Positions 24,908 through 33,570 of a stretch of DNA of 64,000 nt are shown here, piece by piece. A model generated the notes under the pieces. It made no database searches. It saw only the letters and a list, made by a program, of their open reading frames with translations, and was not told the origin of the DNA. Source of the stretch: Emticicia agri (lineage in GTDB: Bacteria > Bacteroidota > Bacteroidia > Cytophagales > Spirosomataceae); the NCBI RefSeq assembly GCF_004168285.1, contig NZ_SEWF01000012.1, positions 1 to 64,000 on the forward strand, given 5' to 3'. Position 1 is the first letter of the stretch. The number at the start of each line of letters is the position of its first letter. The translations under genes were made by a program, and so were the position numbers.

Positions 24908-25948
24908 TTACTCACTTAAAACCCCTTTTATCAAATCCTTACTCCAGTTTTTAATGGTGTCTGTCATGGCTTCAAACTCAATCAGGAATCCATCGTGGCC
25001 GTAAAGCGAGTTGATTAAAGCATATTTTGCGTCAGGAATATGTCTGGCAATAAATTCCTGTTCTTCGGGTGGAAATAATACATCAGAAGAAATGCCAATC
25101 ACCAGTGTTTTTGATTTTATGGTACCTAAAACCTCTTCTACTTTCCCCCTGCCTCTGCCTACATCATGCGAATCGAACATTTTTGAGAGTGTCCAGTAAG
25201 AAAAGGCATTGAAGCGTTTACCTAATTTTTCACCCTGGTAATTCTGATAAGTATTGGCACGGAAGAAATCAATCTGCCCCTCGTCTCTCGATTGCGTGCG
25301 ATTATAAGTAGCGTAATTACGGTAAGATAAGAGCGCTATCGAACGGGCTACTTTCATGCCGTTCATTCCGGCTTTCGGGCTTCTTTCTATCCAGGTCGGG
25401 TCGGCGGCAATAGCCATCCGTTGCGACTCGTTAAAAGCGATACCCCAGGGCGAATGAATGGCATTGGTTGAAAACAGTATCATATTTTCAATCAAATCAG
25501 GCTGCAACACCGCCCACTCAAGGGCTTGTTGCCCACCCAGAGAACCACCCAGAATGGTATTGATTTTATAGATACCGAGGTGCTGACGTAGTAAATCTAA
25601 TGACCTTACTACATCTCTGATACTGATAAACGGAAAATCGTGATAGTATGGCTCGCCACTGATAGGATTTTTGCTCAGAGCATTGGTAGAACCATAATGA
25701 GAACCGATGATATTGGCACAAACAATAAAATGCTCGGTTGGGTTATAGAGTCGTTTTTCTCCAATGAGGCCGTTCCACCAGTCAGTCGGGTTAGCATTGC
25801 CCGTAAAAGCATGGCAAACCCATATCACATTATCCATTGCGGCATTTAACTGTCCGAAAGTTGTATAGGCTAACTGAAACTCAGGTAGCCATTGGCCTGA
25901 TTCTAACTTAAATGGTTCGTCGTAGCGAAATATCTGTTGGTTTTCCAT
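24908..25948 (-). CDS. metX: Homoserine O-acetyltransferase MetX
   Basis: MetX acetylates homoserine from acetyl-CoA, the first committed step toward methionine. The alpha/beta-hydrolase marks are WVCHAFTGNANPTDWW, the nucleophile elbow LGGSLGGQQALEW, and the C-terminal Asp and His in ISSDVLFPPEEQ and YGHDGFLIEFE. The start ATG 25948 (ENQQIFRYDEPFKLESG) is chosen 27 codons inside the longest frame because it matches the family N-terminus; the earlier part runs into the leader. The product of 346 residues is standard. A SAM-riboswitch-like structure at 26064-26180 lies 115 nt upstream, consistent with methionine control. Confidence 0.93.
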   Translation of the reverse strand: MENQQIFRYDEPFKLESGQWLPEFQLAYTTFGQLNAAMDNVIWVCHAFTGNANPTDWWNGLIGEKRLYNPTEHFIVCANIIGSHYGSTNALSKNPISGEPYYHDFPFISIRDVVRSLDLLRQHLGIYKINTILGGSLGGQQALEWAVLQPDLIENMILFSTNAIHSPWGIAFNESQRMAIAADPTWIERSPKAGMNGMKVARSIALLSYRNYATYNRTQSRDEGQIDFFRANTYQNYQGEKLGKRFNAFSYWTLSKMFDSHDVGRGRGKVEEVLGTIKSKTLVIGISSDVLFPPEEQEFIARHIPDAKYALINSLYGHDGFLIEFEAMTDTIKNWSKDLIKGVLSE

Positions 25949-26063
25949 CGTTTTAAAGTACTTACAAAATCTACCTGATTGGCTGAAAATCAGATAACAC
26001 AAAACGCATACCCCTCGGTAATACGGCAAACAAAACCAATTTTAAAACGATTTGTCTATGATT

Positions 26064-26180
26064 GGTTTATAAGTCCGAATGGTTTTGACCCTTCCGGTAG
26101 GTTTTGGCACCTTATCGCAAGTAGCGGGACAGGTTGCCCGAGGTTCACAGAGCCTATTCTCTCCTCTCGTCTGTATAAAT
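26064..26180 (-). ncRNA. SAM-riboswitch-like leader of metX
   Basis: Read on the minus strand, the segment has the order of conserved SAM-I pieces: a closing stem (TTTATA ... TATAAA), ACGAGAGGAGAG, CTCTGTGAACCTCGGGCAAC with P2 pairing (CGAG/CTCG and AGAG/CTCT), then a P3 (ACCT/AGGT), and GGTGCCAAAACC, which corresponds to SAM-I GGTGCxAATTCC. The distance to metX (115 nt) leaves room for an expression platform. It was identified by eye only, and the variant sequences leave some doubt about the exact class. Confidence 0.75.
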
Positions 26181-26222
26181 CAACCCATTAGTTACAGAAT
26201 GTATCTGACTGAATTGATGGTG

Positions 26223-26253
26223 CAAATATGGGGCTTGAATTTGTAGAAAACAA
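26223..26253 (-). promoter_or_regulatory. Possible promoter of the metX leader
   Basis: On the minus strand TTG (26253-26251), a 20 bp spacer and CATATTTG (26230-26223) resemble -33/-7 boxes with one mismatch in the -7 box. It lies about 40 nt before the riboswitch-like segment. Confidence 0.4.
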
Positions 26254-26288
26254 GGGTTTCAATTCCTTTTTTATTACAATGTATTTTG

Positions 26289-27332
26289 TCAACGCTTCTG
26301 AAAGTACTCATTTATATCCTTAATTCCATCGGGCAGGTACTTTCTGCCAACTAAAATACCATTTAAGTGCATTTCTTCCATGAGGTCTCTCGTACCGTTT
26401 TGTCCGGCAAGGTCGTTGTCAAACCATATCCATACTTTAAACTTTTTAAAAACCTTTATCCATTCTTTTTTAAAAGTCTTGGCACTTCCCAGACTCACAG
26501 CAACCATGCCATGTCTGACCAATGTCATACAATCAAAAGCACCTTCGGTAACGAAAACTTCCGCATTGCCCCGCAGGTTTTTCAAAGAATCTATATTAAA
26601 AATAGTACGGGGAATACCTGTCAGAAACTGGTATTTATTAGTTCCTTCCGATGGTTCTCCAATGGTTCGGCCTTGCAGATAGGTGATGCGGCCGTTCTGA
26701 TAATAGGGAATAATAATCGGATGCTTGAAGAAAACGAGATTCCCCCTGTCGTTAACAATTCCGCTGGCCATGAGGTCGTCTATGCTATATTTCTCTTTCA
26801 GGTAATCGTTTGCCAAACCATAATTCTTTAATACAAATAACCTGAAAAGCCTGATAGTCCAGTCGTCAATACCTCTGCCTCGCAGATACTCTGCAGCCTT
26901 TCTTGCAGATTCAGTAGCTGGCAGATTCAGACAGAATCGCTGAAAATCTTCGTAGATGGCACTAAATACTGGTTGAAATACAAATGGTTTTTCTTCTACG
27001 GGCTTTCGGGTATAAATGCTTTTTATATCTATTTTCCTTGTTTTTTTAGAACCATATCCCTCGTAGTTTGGTACATACCTGTTACCCAGTTCTTCAAGAG
27101 CTGTTTTAAAATCTATCTGGCATACATCGGCATACAAATTAATTACGTCGCCACGTTTGCCACAGCCAAAACAATGAAACTCATTTTGCGGTGGAGGATA
27201 AAATACCAGCGACGGAGTATCTTCCACATGAAACGGGCAAAGCATTCTACGGGTCTGAATCACATCAAATCCTAAATCTCTTGCCACCTGTCTGATGTCT
27301 ACCTCCTTAACCCGCTGTAATAAATCATTCAT
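26289..27332 (-). CDS. Short CHC2 zinc-finger/Toprim primase-like protein
   Basis: The 347-residue protein has the DnaG-type zinc-binding module CPFH (residues 32-35) and CFGC (54-57), a middle region, and a Toprim domain with EVFVTEGAFDCMTLVRHG and VWIWFDNDLAGQNG. It lacks the helicase-binding C-terminal domain of replicative DnaG (about 600 or more residues) and is too short for it, so it is not the replicative enzyme. Similar primases occur in mobile elements of Bacteroidota, but no such element is visible around it. Its start codon overlaps the SDR gene's stop by 8 bp, suggesting co-transcription. The role is unknown. Confidence 0.8.
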   Translation of the reverse strand: MNDLLQRVKEVDIRQVARDLGFDVIQTRRMLCPFHVEDTPSLVFYPPPQNEFHCFGCGKRGDVINLYADVCQIDFKTALEELGNRYVPNYEGYGSKKTRKIDIKSIYTRKPVEEKPFVFQPVFSAIYEDFQRFCLNLPATESARKAAEYLRGRGIDDWTIRLFRLFVLKNYGLANDYLKEKYSIDDLMASGIVNDRGNLVFFKHPIIIPYYQNGRITYLQGRTIGEPSEGTNKYQFLTGIPRTIFNIDSLKNLRGNAEVFVTEGAFDCMTLVRHGMVAVSLGSAKTFKKEWIKVFKKFKVWIWFDNDLAGQNGTRDLMEEMHLNGILVGRKYLPDGIKDINEYFQKR

Positions 27333-28086
27333 GTTTTTTCTTATGAATCACCGTTGGTGCTGATTGCACACCCGCATATAAAACAATATCCGCAATAGTT
27401 ACCCTTGCCGGAGTATTTACCGCGTAAAGAATAGCATCGGCTACATCTTCTGGTTGTAATGGGTCAAAACCCTCATATACTTTTTCTGCACGCTTTTTAT
27501 CGCCTTTAAATCTTACCAGCGAAAACTCGGTTTCTACAGCTCCCGGTGCAATATTGGTTACTTTAATTCCGTGTTGAGTCAAATCCAGACGCATCCCTTC
27601 GCTCAATGCTTCTACTGCCGCTTTTGAGGCACAATAAACCGCTCCGTTGGCATAAGTATATTTTCCGGCTACCGAGCTCAGGTTAATAATATGGCCTTTC
27701 TCCCGCTCTACCATACCCGGAATAATTGCCTTGGATACATACAACAGTCCTTGCACATTTCCGTCAATCATCATATCCCAGTCGTCTGTATCTCCATCCT
27801 GAATAGGTGACAATCCATGTGCATTTCCGGCACAATTCACCAATATATCAACGCTTTTCCATTCGTCCGCTAATGAGTTAATGGCATTTACCACCTCAAC
27901 CTTGTTACTTACATCAAACTTAAGCGTAGTTACTTCTATCTTTTTTGAGAACTGTTCCTGCAAACTATCTAATCGGTCTTGTCTGCGACCACATAAAATG
28001 AGATTAATACCATTATTGGCAAAAGCTGTAGCAGTTGCTTTACCAATACCTGAACTTGCGCCGGTGATGAGTGCGATACGAGACAT
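27325..28086 (-). CDS. SDR family NAD(P)-dependent oxidoreductase
   Basis: A classical short-chain dehydrogenase of 253 residues with the cofactor motif TGASSGIGKATA near the N-terminus, NCAGNAHG, and the catalytic Ser-Tyr-Lys (LSSVAGKYTYANGAVYCASK). It resembles YdfG/serine 3-dehydrogenase-type members, but substrate is not readable. The start ATG 28086 (SRIALITGASSG) is the usual one. It is the upstream partner of the primase-like gene, which overlaps it by 8 bp; there is no obvious functional tie. Confidence 0.9.
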   Translation of the reverse strand: MSRIALITGASSGIGKATATAFANNGINLILCGRRQDRLDSLQEQFSKKIEVTTLKFDVSNKVEVVNAINSLADEWKSVDILVNCAGNAHGLSPIQDGDTDDWDMMIDGNVQGLLYVSKAIIPGMVEREKGHIINLSSVAGKYTYANGAVYCASKAAVEALSEGMRLDLTQHGIKVTNIAPGAVETEFSLVRFKGDKKRAEKVYEGFDPLQPEDVADAILYAVNTPARVTIADIVLYAGVQSAPTVIHKKKHE

Positions 28087-28114
28087 ATTCTGTTGTTATG
28101 GTTTGGTGTGATAA

Positions 28115-29233
28115 TTAATAATCATTATCTATATTTTTATCATCTGTTAAACTAAAAAGTGTGGTAGCAGGTTGCGCTAATTCTACCTGATTTTTTTCGA
28201 GTACTCGCAGTATGGCCACATTTACCTGTTCTCTTATACTTTTACTTTCCCAATAATCTGCGGTTGAAGCCATAAATACGACTAAAATATTTATTGAGTA
28301 ATCGCCAATGGCATCTAACTTTACATTAGCTCCTGTACTGATTGACTCCTGATTATCTAAGATGGTCTGCACATCTTCTACCACCTGTTTAATCTGCTGT
28401 ATGGTGGTTTCCAGTTTTAAACGGATAAAAAACTTGTGCCTGCGTTCCATACGCTGCGAAATATTATTGAGCGATTGCGATACAAGCATCTGATTCGGTA
28501 CTACCACTAAGCTTCCGTCCACATGCCGGATGCGTGTACTACGGAAACCTACTTTTTCTATTTTCCCGACCATTGTCCCTAATTCAATATCGTCTCCAAC
28601 AATAAAAGGTTGCTCGGTGAAAAGTGTAAACGAAGCAAAAAGGTTTTCGAGGGTGGCTCTTGCGGCTAAAGCCAAGGCAACCCCACCAATACCAAGCCCG
28701 GTAATAAGACTGATAACGTCTTGTTTAAAGACAAAACCTAAAATGAGAAAAAATGAGGAGAAGGCTATTAAAACAATAATAATATCACGGAAAAAAGGGA
28801 CTAATTGTTTCTCTTTATTTGAATCTGCCTCTTCGGCTTTCTTAAGGTAAACCAAGGCAAAAAAACGAATCAGACGAATGATGAGCCAGGTAATGCCGGC
28901 CACAAACAGCATATCTAAAGTACGGTCGATAAAATCAGCCACACGCATTTTGCCAAACGGAATGATACGCCACTTGCGTGGAAAAACGATTTCATTAACC
29001 GCCGCATAAATAATAAACAAAGCCAGCAAAAACTCTACCGGACCCCTGAGCAGGTTTACAAAGTCGGCCACAGGTACGTTTTTGGTCTCTTTTTTCATCA
29101 GTCGGTAAACTATTTTGCTTACCATTACCGACAGAATCCGCTTAAACAAAAAACCTACAATGAGTATTCCAAAAAACCACAGCCAGTTTTCGGCACTATT
29201 ATATAAAAAACTACTTCTAAGAAATTTATCCAT
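28115..29233 (-). CDS. MscS-family mechanosensitive ion channel
   Basis: This 372-residue membrane protein has about four hydrophobic segments and the conserved pore-lining helix (SLITGLGIGGVALALAARAT, residues near 180-200) followed by the MscS beta domain (FIVGDDIELGTMVGKIEKVG and RIRHVDGSLVVVPNQMLVSQ). Members open under membrane tension to release solutes in osmotic downshock. The N-terminal extra helices are typical of the larger MscS-like proteins. It is 28 bp from the SDR gene on the same strand. Confidence 0.9.
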   Translation of the reverse strand: MDKFLRSSFLYNSAENWLWFFGILIVGFLFKRILSVMVSKIVYRLMKKETKNVPVADFVNLLRGPVEFLLALFIIYAAVNEIVFPRKWRIIPFGKMRVADFIDRTLDMLFVAGITWLIIRLIRFFALVYLKKAEEADSNKEKQLVPFFRDIIIVLIAFSSFFLILGFVFKQDVISLITGLGIGGVALALAARATLENLFASFTLFTEQPFIVGDDIELGTMVGKIEKVGFRSTRIRHVDGSLVVVPNQMLVSQSLNNISQRMERRHKFFIRLKLETTIQQIKQVVEDVQTILDNQESISTGANVKLDAIGDYSINILVVFMASTADYWESKSIREQVNVAILRVLEKNQVELAQPATTLFSLTDDKNIDNDY

Positions 29234-29269
29234 TACAACACTATTTATGAATCTTTCAGCTTGATTCTT

Positions 29270-30262
29270 TTACCACAAACTATCAATACCATCTTTTACA
29301 AAATCACTGACTCTTTTTTCAACCCATGTTTCGTTGGTATCAGGCAGCATAAAACCTACATGGCCGCCAAAATGTAGCAATTGCAGAAAAACGTGAGGAT
29401 TATGCTCGGCTTCGCCCAAATCTAAACATTCGGGCGAGAGGAATGGGTCATTTTTTGCCTGTATAATCAGCGTGGGTTTAAGAATGTTTTTCAGATAAGG
29501 TTTTGCGCCTGCTTTTTTATAAAAATCGTGGGCATCTTTAAAACCATAGAGCTTGGCTGTATATCGGTTATCAAACTCTTCAAAGTTTTTTATCCTTTCG
29601 TAGCCCTCGTGATTCAGCAAAGGATTATTGGGGTGCTGAATAGCTTTCTGTTTTATTTTTTTACCTAATTTATTAATAAAGCGCGTCATATAGAAGCGTC
29701 GGCCAGGTTTATACAACTCAAAAACCGAGGAAAACAAATCAAGCGGAACTGATACTGCCACACCGCATTTAACCTGCTTGGGTACTCTTTCGGGTTGGTC
29801 GCCTAATAATCGCAAGGTCATACTGCCACCCATACTGAAGCCAACCAGTATCACTTCTTCATAATGATGTTTCTGAATGGCATACTCCACTACAAACCTG
29901 ATGTCTTCTACATCGCCATGATGATAAAATCTTGGCAAGCGATTCATTTCACCACTGCAACTGCGGCAATTCCATCCGAGCCCATCATAGCCATTGTCAT
30001 TAAATTTCTTAATCATGCCTGTTACATAATGACGGGTAGAGTCTCCCTCAAGCCCATGCGTAACTATAATTAGCTTTTTGCCGGGTTGTTTACCTGCATA
30101 CGACCAGTCGAGGTCCAGAAAATCACTATCGGCTAATTCTACCCGCTCACGCTGATACTTAACAGGTATTTTTCGGAAAAGACTTGGATAAATGGTTTGT
30201 ATATGGGCATTAAATTGCCATTTTGGAGGACGATAATCGGTATTGAGTGGTAAAACTGGCAT
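29270..30262 (-). CDS. YheT-family alpha/beta hydrolase
   Basis: The 330-residue protein follows the YheT/ABHD1-3 pattern: NAHIQTIYPSLFRKIPV at the start, LIIVTHGLEGDSTRHYV with the oxyanion region, GFSMGGSMTLRLLGDQ with the nucleophile Ser, and FGGHVGFMLP with the catalytic His. Members are putative carboxylesterases acting on lipids or small esters; E. coli YheT is unassigned. No signal peptide. The gene lies 36 bp upstream of the MscS gene on the same strand. Confidence 0.9.
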   Translation of the reverse strand: MPVLPLNTDYRPPKWQFNAHIQTIYPSLFRKIPVKYQRERVELADSDFLDLDWSYAGKQPGKKLIIVTHGLEGDSTRHYVTGMIKKFNDNGYDGLGWNCRSCSGEMNRLPRFYHHGDVEDIRFVVEYAIQKHHYEEVILVGFSMGGSMTLRLLGDQPERVPKQVKCGVAVSVPLDLFSSVFELYKPGRRFYMTRFINKLGKKIKQKAIQHPNNPLLNHEGYERIKNFEEFDNRYTAKLYGFKDAHDFYKKAGAKPYLKNILKPTLIIQAKNDPFLSPECLDLGEAEHNPHVFLQLLHFGGHVGFMLPDTNETWVEKRVSDFVKDGIDSLW

Positions 30263-30339
30263 AACACTATAAAAATTAATCTGTCAGACAAAACATCCCA
30301 ACAATTAGTGACGGACTTAACACTATAACAGCATTTTTA

Positions 30340-31284
30340 TCAAATCCATTTCTTCCGCTTAAAGAAAAACAGGAATATCATTGATGAAAGCACCATCAGT
30401 ATGATGGCAATCCAGAAACCATAAGGATGATTGGAGGAAGGTATTACCTGATAATTCATGCCAAATATCCCGGCAATGAGTGTCGGAGGTAAAAATATAA
30501 TGGTTACGACCGTAAAAATCTTGATAATTTCGTTCTGTTCAAGATTAATAAGCCCCATAAAGGTATCCTGTAAATACTCTAAACGTTCAAAATTGAAAGT
30601 AGTATATTCAAGCAATGAGGTAATATCTTTTAAAACAATACGCAACCTTTCTTTGCGGTCTTCAGGAAAATAGACACTTCTTAAAATCTGAGACAATACC
30701 CGTTGTTTATCTATGATACTCTCCCGAATCAGCATCGTATTTTCCTGCAGATTATTGATTTTCAGCAACGATGCCTGCTTGGGTTTCTTTTCTCTGCTCA
30801 ATGCCTTGCTGATGTTCTTTACCTCTTTGGTCATGTTCTCCAGCAAATCAGCATCAGACTCAATACGGGTTTCAAGCAAAAGCAGCAGAATGTCCACCCC
30901 ATCCTTGAATACCTCTTCGCCTAATTTGATTTTCTTTACAGTATCGGCAAATGAACGGGAGTCTCCCTGGCGATAGGTGAACAGCACATTATCCCGAATC
31001 ATGAACGAAACCGGATAAAAGTGATAACCGTCCTGGTCTGATTTCAAAAAATTGGAGTTGGCATTAATGGTATTATTCTGTTCAAAGTACCGGGCACTGC
31101 TTTCAATCTCTACAATTTCCTGTGGGGTCTGAAAACTGATGTCACACTTGGTTTCAATCCATTCTTCCTCTTCCTGCGATGCAGATTGTAAATCGACCCA
31201 CATCAGGTTTTTAAGATGTCCGAGTTCTCGTACATCTGTTTCTTTCTTGACTTGTTTGCCTTCTTTATAAAAAAAACGTACCAT
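30340..31284 (-). CDS. CorA-family divalent metal transporter
   Basis: The 314-residue protein has a long cytoplasmic domain with charged helices (KQASLLKINNLQENTMLIRE and others) and two C-terminal membrane helices. The pore motif is present as FGMNYQ, one of the CorA-type GMN signatures, between them (VVTIIFLPPTLIAGIFGMNY, then HPYGFWIAIILMVLSSMIFL). Such channels import Mg2+, with some members exporting or taking other divalents. The very C-terminus (FFFKRKKWI) is basic, as usual. It stands as a single gene 77 bp from the YheT gene. Confidence 0.91.
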   Translation of the reverse strand: MVRFFYKEGKQVKKETDVRELGHLKNLMWVDLQSASQEEEEWIETKCDISFQTPQEIVEIESSARYFEQNNTINANSNFLKSDQDGYHFYPVSFMIRDNVLFTYRQGDSRSFADTVKKIKLGEEVFKDGVDILLLLLETRIESDADLLENMTKEVKNISKALSREKKPKQASLLKINNLQENTMLIRESIIDKQRVLSQILRSVYFPEDRKERLRIVLKDITSLLEYTTFNFERLEYLQDTFMGLINLEQNEIIKIFTVVTIIFLPPTLIAGIFGMNYQVIPSSNHPYGFWIAIILMVLSSMIFLFFFKRKKWI

Positions 31285-31322
31285 GAGTCAAAGATTTTAT
31301 TAGTTTCATAGGCAGAGGCTGC

Positions 31323-31889
31323 CTACGCTAAAATCAGTTTTTCTATCACTTCCGGAAAGTGCTTGTGCTCCAATACCTGCACTTTTGCCGCTATGTCATC
31401 AGGCGTATCGCTCTCTATCAATTCACACTTTGCCTGAAAAATCACCTCGCCTTCATCATAGTTTTCGTTCACGTAATGAATCGTAATGCCCGACTCGGTA
31501 TCTTTATTGGCATGAACAGCCTCATGCACAAAATGCCCCCACATACCTTTGCCGCCATATTTTGGCAGAAGCGCAGGGTGAATATTGATAATTTTATTCG
31601 GATAGGCTTTTACCAGATTTGTTGGTATCAACCATAAAAAACCAGCTAAAATCACCCAGTCAATGCCCTGCTTTTGCAGAATTTCAACAATTTTATCAGT
31701 TTTGGCAAATGATTTCTTATCAAAAATCAGAATCGGTACACCAAGCCTTCTTCCTCTTTCAATAATACCTGCCTGCGGATTATTTGTCAATAATAAATCA
31801 ACCTGAATTGATTCACTGTTCTCAAAATAATTAATAATTTTTTCGGCATTACTCCCCGACCCCGAGGCTAATATGGCAATACGTTTCAT
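31323..31889 (-). CDS. purN: Phosphoribosylglycinamide formyltransferase PurN
   Basis: PurN transfers a formyl group from 10-formyltetrahydrofolate to GAR in purine synthesis. The start ATG 31889 (KRIAILASGSGSNAEKI) is chosen because the family begins at the nucleotide-binding KRIAxLxSGxGSN motif; 12 upstream codons are dropped. Catalytic Asn-His appear in IINIHPALLPKYGGKGMWG and the catalytic Asp in NYDEGEVIFQ. The product of 188 residues is normal. It is monocistronic with the CorA gene 38 bp downstream on the same strand, and repeat copy B lies upstream. Confidence 0.93.
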   Translation of the reverse strand: MKRIAILASGSGSNAEKIINYFENSESIQVDLLLTNNPQAGIIERGRRLGVPILIFDKKSFAKTDKIVEILQKQGIDWVILAGFLWLIPTNLVKAYPNKIINIHPALLPKYGGKGMWGHFVHEAVHANKDTESGITIHYVNENYDEGEVIFQAKCELIESDTPDDIAAKVQVLEHKHFPEVIEKLILA

Positions 31890-32041
31890 TTTTTCAGCTG
31901 ATAATTTCCGGCAAATAGCTAACACTCTTCTATGTACAAGGCCTATACAGACAGCAAGGCTTACAAAGTGCGAATCACGGTATTTTTTTTTAAAGTAGGA
32001 ATTTTTAACTTATAAAAATAAAGTAACCTGAAAAATCTATA

Positions 32042-32173
32042 TACCAAATAATATTTGGAGGTAACCCCACCCTAACCCTCCCCAACAATGGGGAGGGGAA
32101 AAAAAAAGCCCCTCTCCCCACAGTTGGGGAGAGGGGTTGGGGTGTGGGGTCAAAGCCTCGCCAAATAATATTT
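32042..32173. repeat. Dispersed palindromic repeat, copy B
   Basis: This is the shorter sister of copy A (19126-19285). It reads ACCCCACCCTAACCCTCC, then CCAACAATGGGGAGGGG, an A run of nine, GCCCCTCTCCCCACAGTTGG and GGAGAGGGGTTGGGGTGTGG; the ends AAATAATATTTGG and CCAAATAATATTT are related inverted repeats. It can fold into one long hairpin or two short ones. It sits 30 bp after the HhH gene's stop and may also end that gene's transcript. Confidence 0.85.
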
Positions 32174-32203
32174 CGTGCGCTTATTTTCTAAGATAAAGGC
32201 ATA

Positions 32204-32746
32204 TCACAATTTCCCCTTATAAAGTTCGTCCTGCCATTTTTTCAGTTCATCCCATTTGCCATCACGGGCAAGTACAGCCTGGTCTGCCCAGGTAGTCGGG
32301 TCATGAATCTGGAATCTGCTTCCTGCTTTATCCAATATTTCTTTCATTCGGGTTACAGGCGTATCAGCCAGTTGAGCAAAGGTATAAATCCCTGCTTTAT
32401 TAAATAATTCTTCAATTTTCGGCCCGATACCCTCTACAATTTTCAGGTCGTCTTTTACAGGCGGAACAACTGGTACAGGTGTAATACCCACGCCAGCAAT
32501 TACACCGGTTGTTACTGCCACAGGGCTTGGCTCAACAGCTACCGATACTCTATTTTTGCGACAGGCATCTAATTCATTTTCCAGAAATTTTATTCTGTCC
32601 TGCAATTCTGTATTATAGGCTTCTAAATTTTTAACCTTTTTACCCAACAACCACCAAAGCAACAAAGCCAGCAATAACAAAGGTAAAAGCCAGAAAAGAA
32701 ATATATCCCAGGGGAAATTATTAAACAGACAATGTAAATTTTCCAT
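32204..32746 (-). CDS. Membrane-anchored helix-hairpin-helix protein
   Basis: The 180-residue protein has one N-terminal membrane segment (FLFWLLPLLLLALLLWWLLG), a short coiled coil (YNTELQDRIKFLENELDACR), a low-complexity linker rich in V, P and T, and a C-terminal helix-hairpin-helix domain (DDLKIVEGIGPKIEELFNKA, then GIYTFAQLADTPV). In Bacteroidota such HhH-tailed membrane proteins are common and unassigned; the C-terminal fold resembles DNA-binding HhH or L17-like modules. It is 61 bp downstream of the OmpA-like gene on the same strand, and the two are probably co-transcribed. Confidence 0.8.
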   Translation of the reverse strand: MENLHCLFNNFPWDIFLFWLLPLLLLALLLWWLLGKKVKNLEAYNTELQDRIKFLENELDACRKNRVSVAVEPSPVAVTTGVIAGVGITPVPVVPPVKDDLKIVEGIGPKIEELFNKAGIYTFAQLADTPVTRMKEILDKAGSRFQIHDPTTWADQAVLARDGKWDELKKWQDELYKGKL

Positions 32747-32807
32747 TATATAAAAAGCATTTTAATCGTTTCAGAATAATTTAAGATTGGGGTTCAGCTT
32801 CGGTTCA

Positions 32808-33341
32808 CTACTTCAGCCTGATAGTTGCCCGACGATTTTTGGCTTTGCCCTCGTTGGTTTCGTTAGATGCAATCGGCTCTTTTTCGCCTTTACCTTCGGT
32901 TGCCATCTGGGTAGCGCTTATGCCTTCCGTTGTCAACAGGCTTTTTACCTTAGTGGCTCGTATTTCTGATAGTTTCTGGTTGGCGTCTTCGGCTCCATCA
33001 CCATCGGTATGGCCTGTAATCAGTAATTGTTTTTCAGGATACTTAGCCAGATACCTTTTGGCTGTTACCAGAAACGTGTCAACCTCGGGCGTATGCAGAA
33101 TACCCGTTTGTCCTGATACAAAATAGACGTCGAGCGGTTTAAAGAGAATCTGTTCTTCGGGTGTCAGTTGAACGGTATCAGGCGACTGACTGGCAGGAGT
33201 ATCCACACTATCTATCACAGGGGTATTGTCTAATGAAACCACTGTACCACTGTAGCAATAGGGTTTACGATGGCAGTTCCAGAACCAGCTATAAGCCAGA
33301 GACCATAACAGAATCAGTAGTAAAATAAGGAGTCTGTTCAT
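32808..33341 (-). CDS. OmpA-family peptidoglycan-binding protein
   Basis: An N-terminal hydrophobic anchor (NRLLILLLILLWSLAYSWFW) is followed by a linker and an OmpA-like C-terminal domain: LLITGHTDGDGAEDANQKLS, then IRATKVKSLLTTEGI and KNRRATIRLK. The Asp and Arg of these segments bind diaminopimelate of peptidoglycan in the family. At 177 residues there is no beta-barrel, so it is an inner-membrane or lipid-anchored wall-binding protein rather than a porin. The adjacent HhH membrane gene shares the strand. Confidence 0.88.
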   Translation of the reverse strand: MNRLLILLLILLWSLAYSWFWNCHRKPYCYSGTVVSLDNTPVIDSVDTPASQSPDTVQLTPEEQILFKPLDVYFVSGQTGILHTPEVDTFLVTAKRYLAKYPEKQLLITGHTDGDGAEDANQKLSEIRATKVKSLLTTEGISATQMATEGKGEKEPIASNETNEGKAKNRRATIRLK

Positions 33342-33534
33342 TTTGATTGCCGGGTTTGGGTAAATAATCTATTCAATAGTTTTGGGAGGGGAAATGTAGT
33401 AAAAAGTAAATAAACAACCATCATCTGTATAGGTTTTCTTTATAATTTTAGTAAAAAGCGGTTAATGACTTCAAAATTTGGTAATAACGATTAAATCACA
33501 AAATAAATAATTTCTTAAAATCCATCAAAAACAG

Positions 33535-33542
33535 TAATTTTG
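33535..33542 (+). promoter_or_regulatory. -7 promoter element for thrB
   Basis: TAATTTTG matches TAnnTTTG, 28 nt before the thrB start. No TTTG occurs at the right -33 distance, so confidence is limited. Confidence 0.45.
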
Positions 33543-33570
33543 GGCAAACCAAAACCCGTTTTTATTTTTA

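Noticed and set aside
24692-24919. A 75-codon plus-strand frame ending with repeated KTVRRRGI text
   Set aside because: The end is the translation of the tandem 33 bp repeats and the start lies in the stop region of the preceding gene. No family resemblance and overlap with metX on the other strand make it spurious.
25979-26191. A 70-codon plus-strand frame opposite the metX leader
   Set aside because: It is the complement of the riboswitch-like segment. Conserved RNA pieces explain the sequence better.
26289-27332. Calling the primase-like gene dnaG
   Set aside because: The protein is too short and lacks the helicase-binding domain; the replicative enzyme should be elsewhere.
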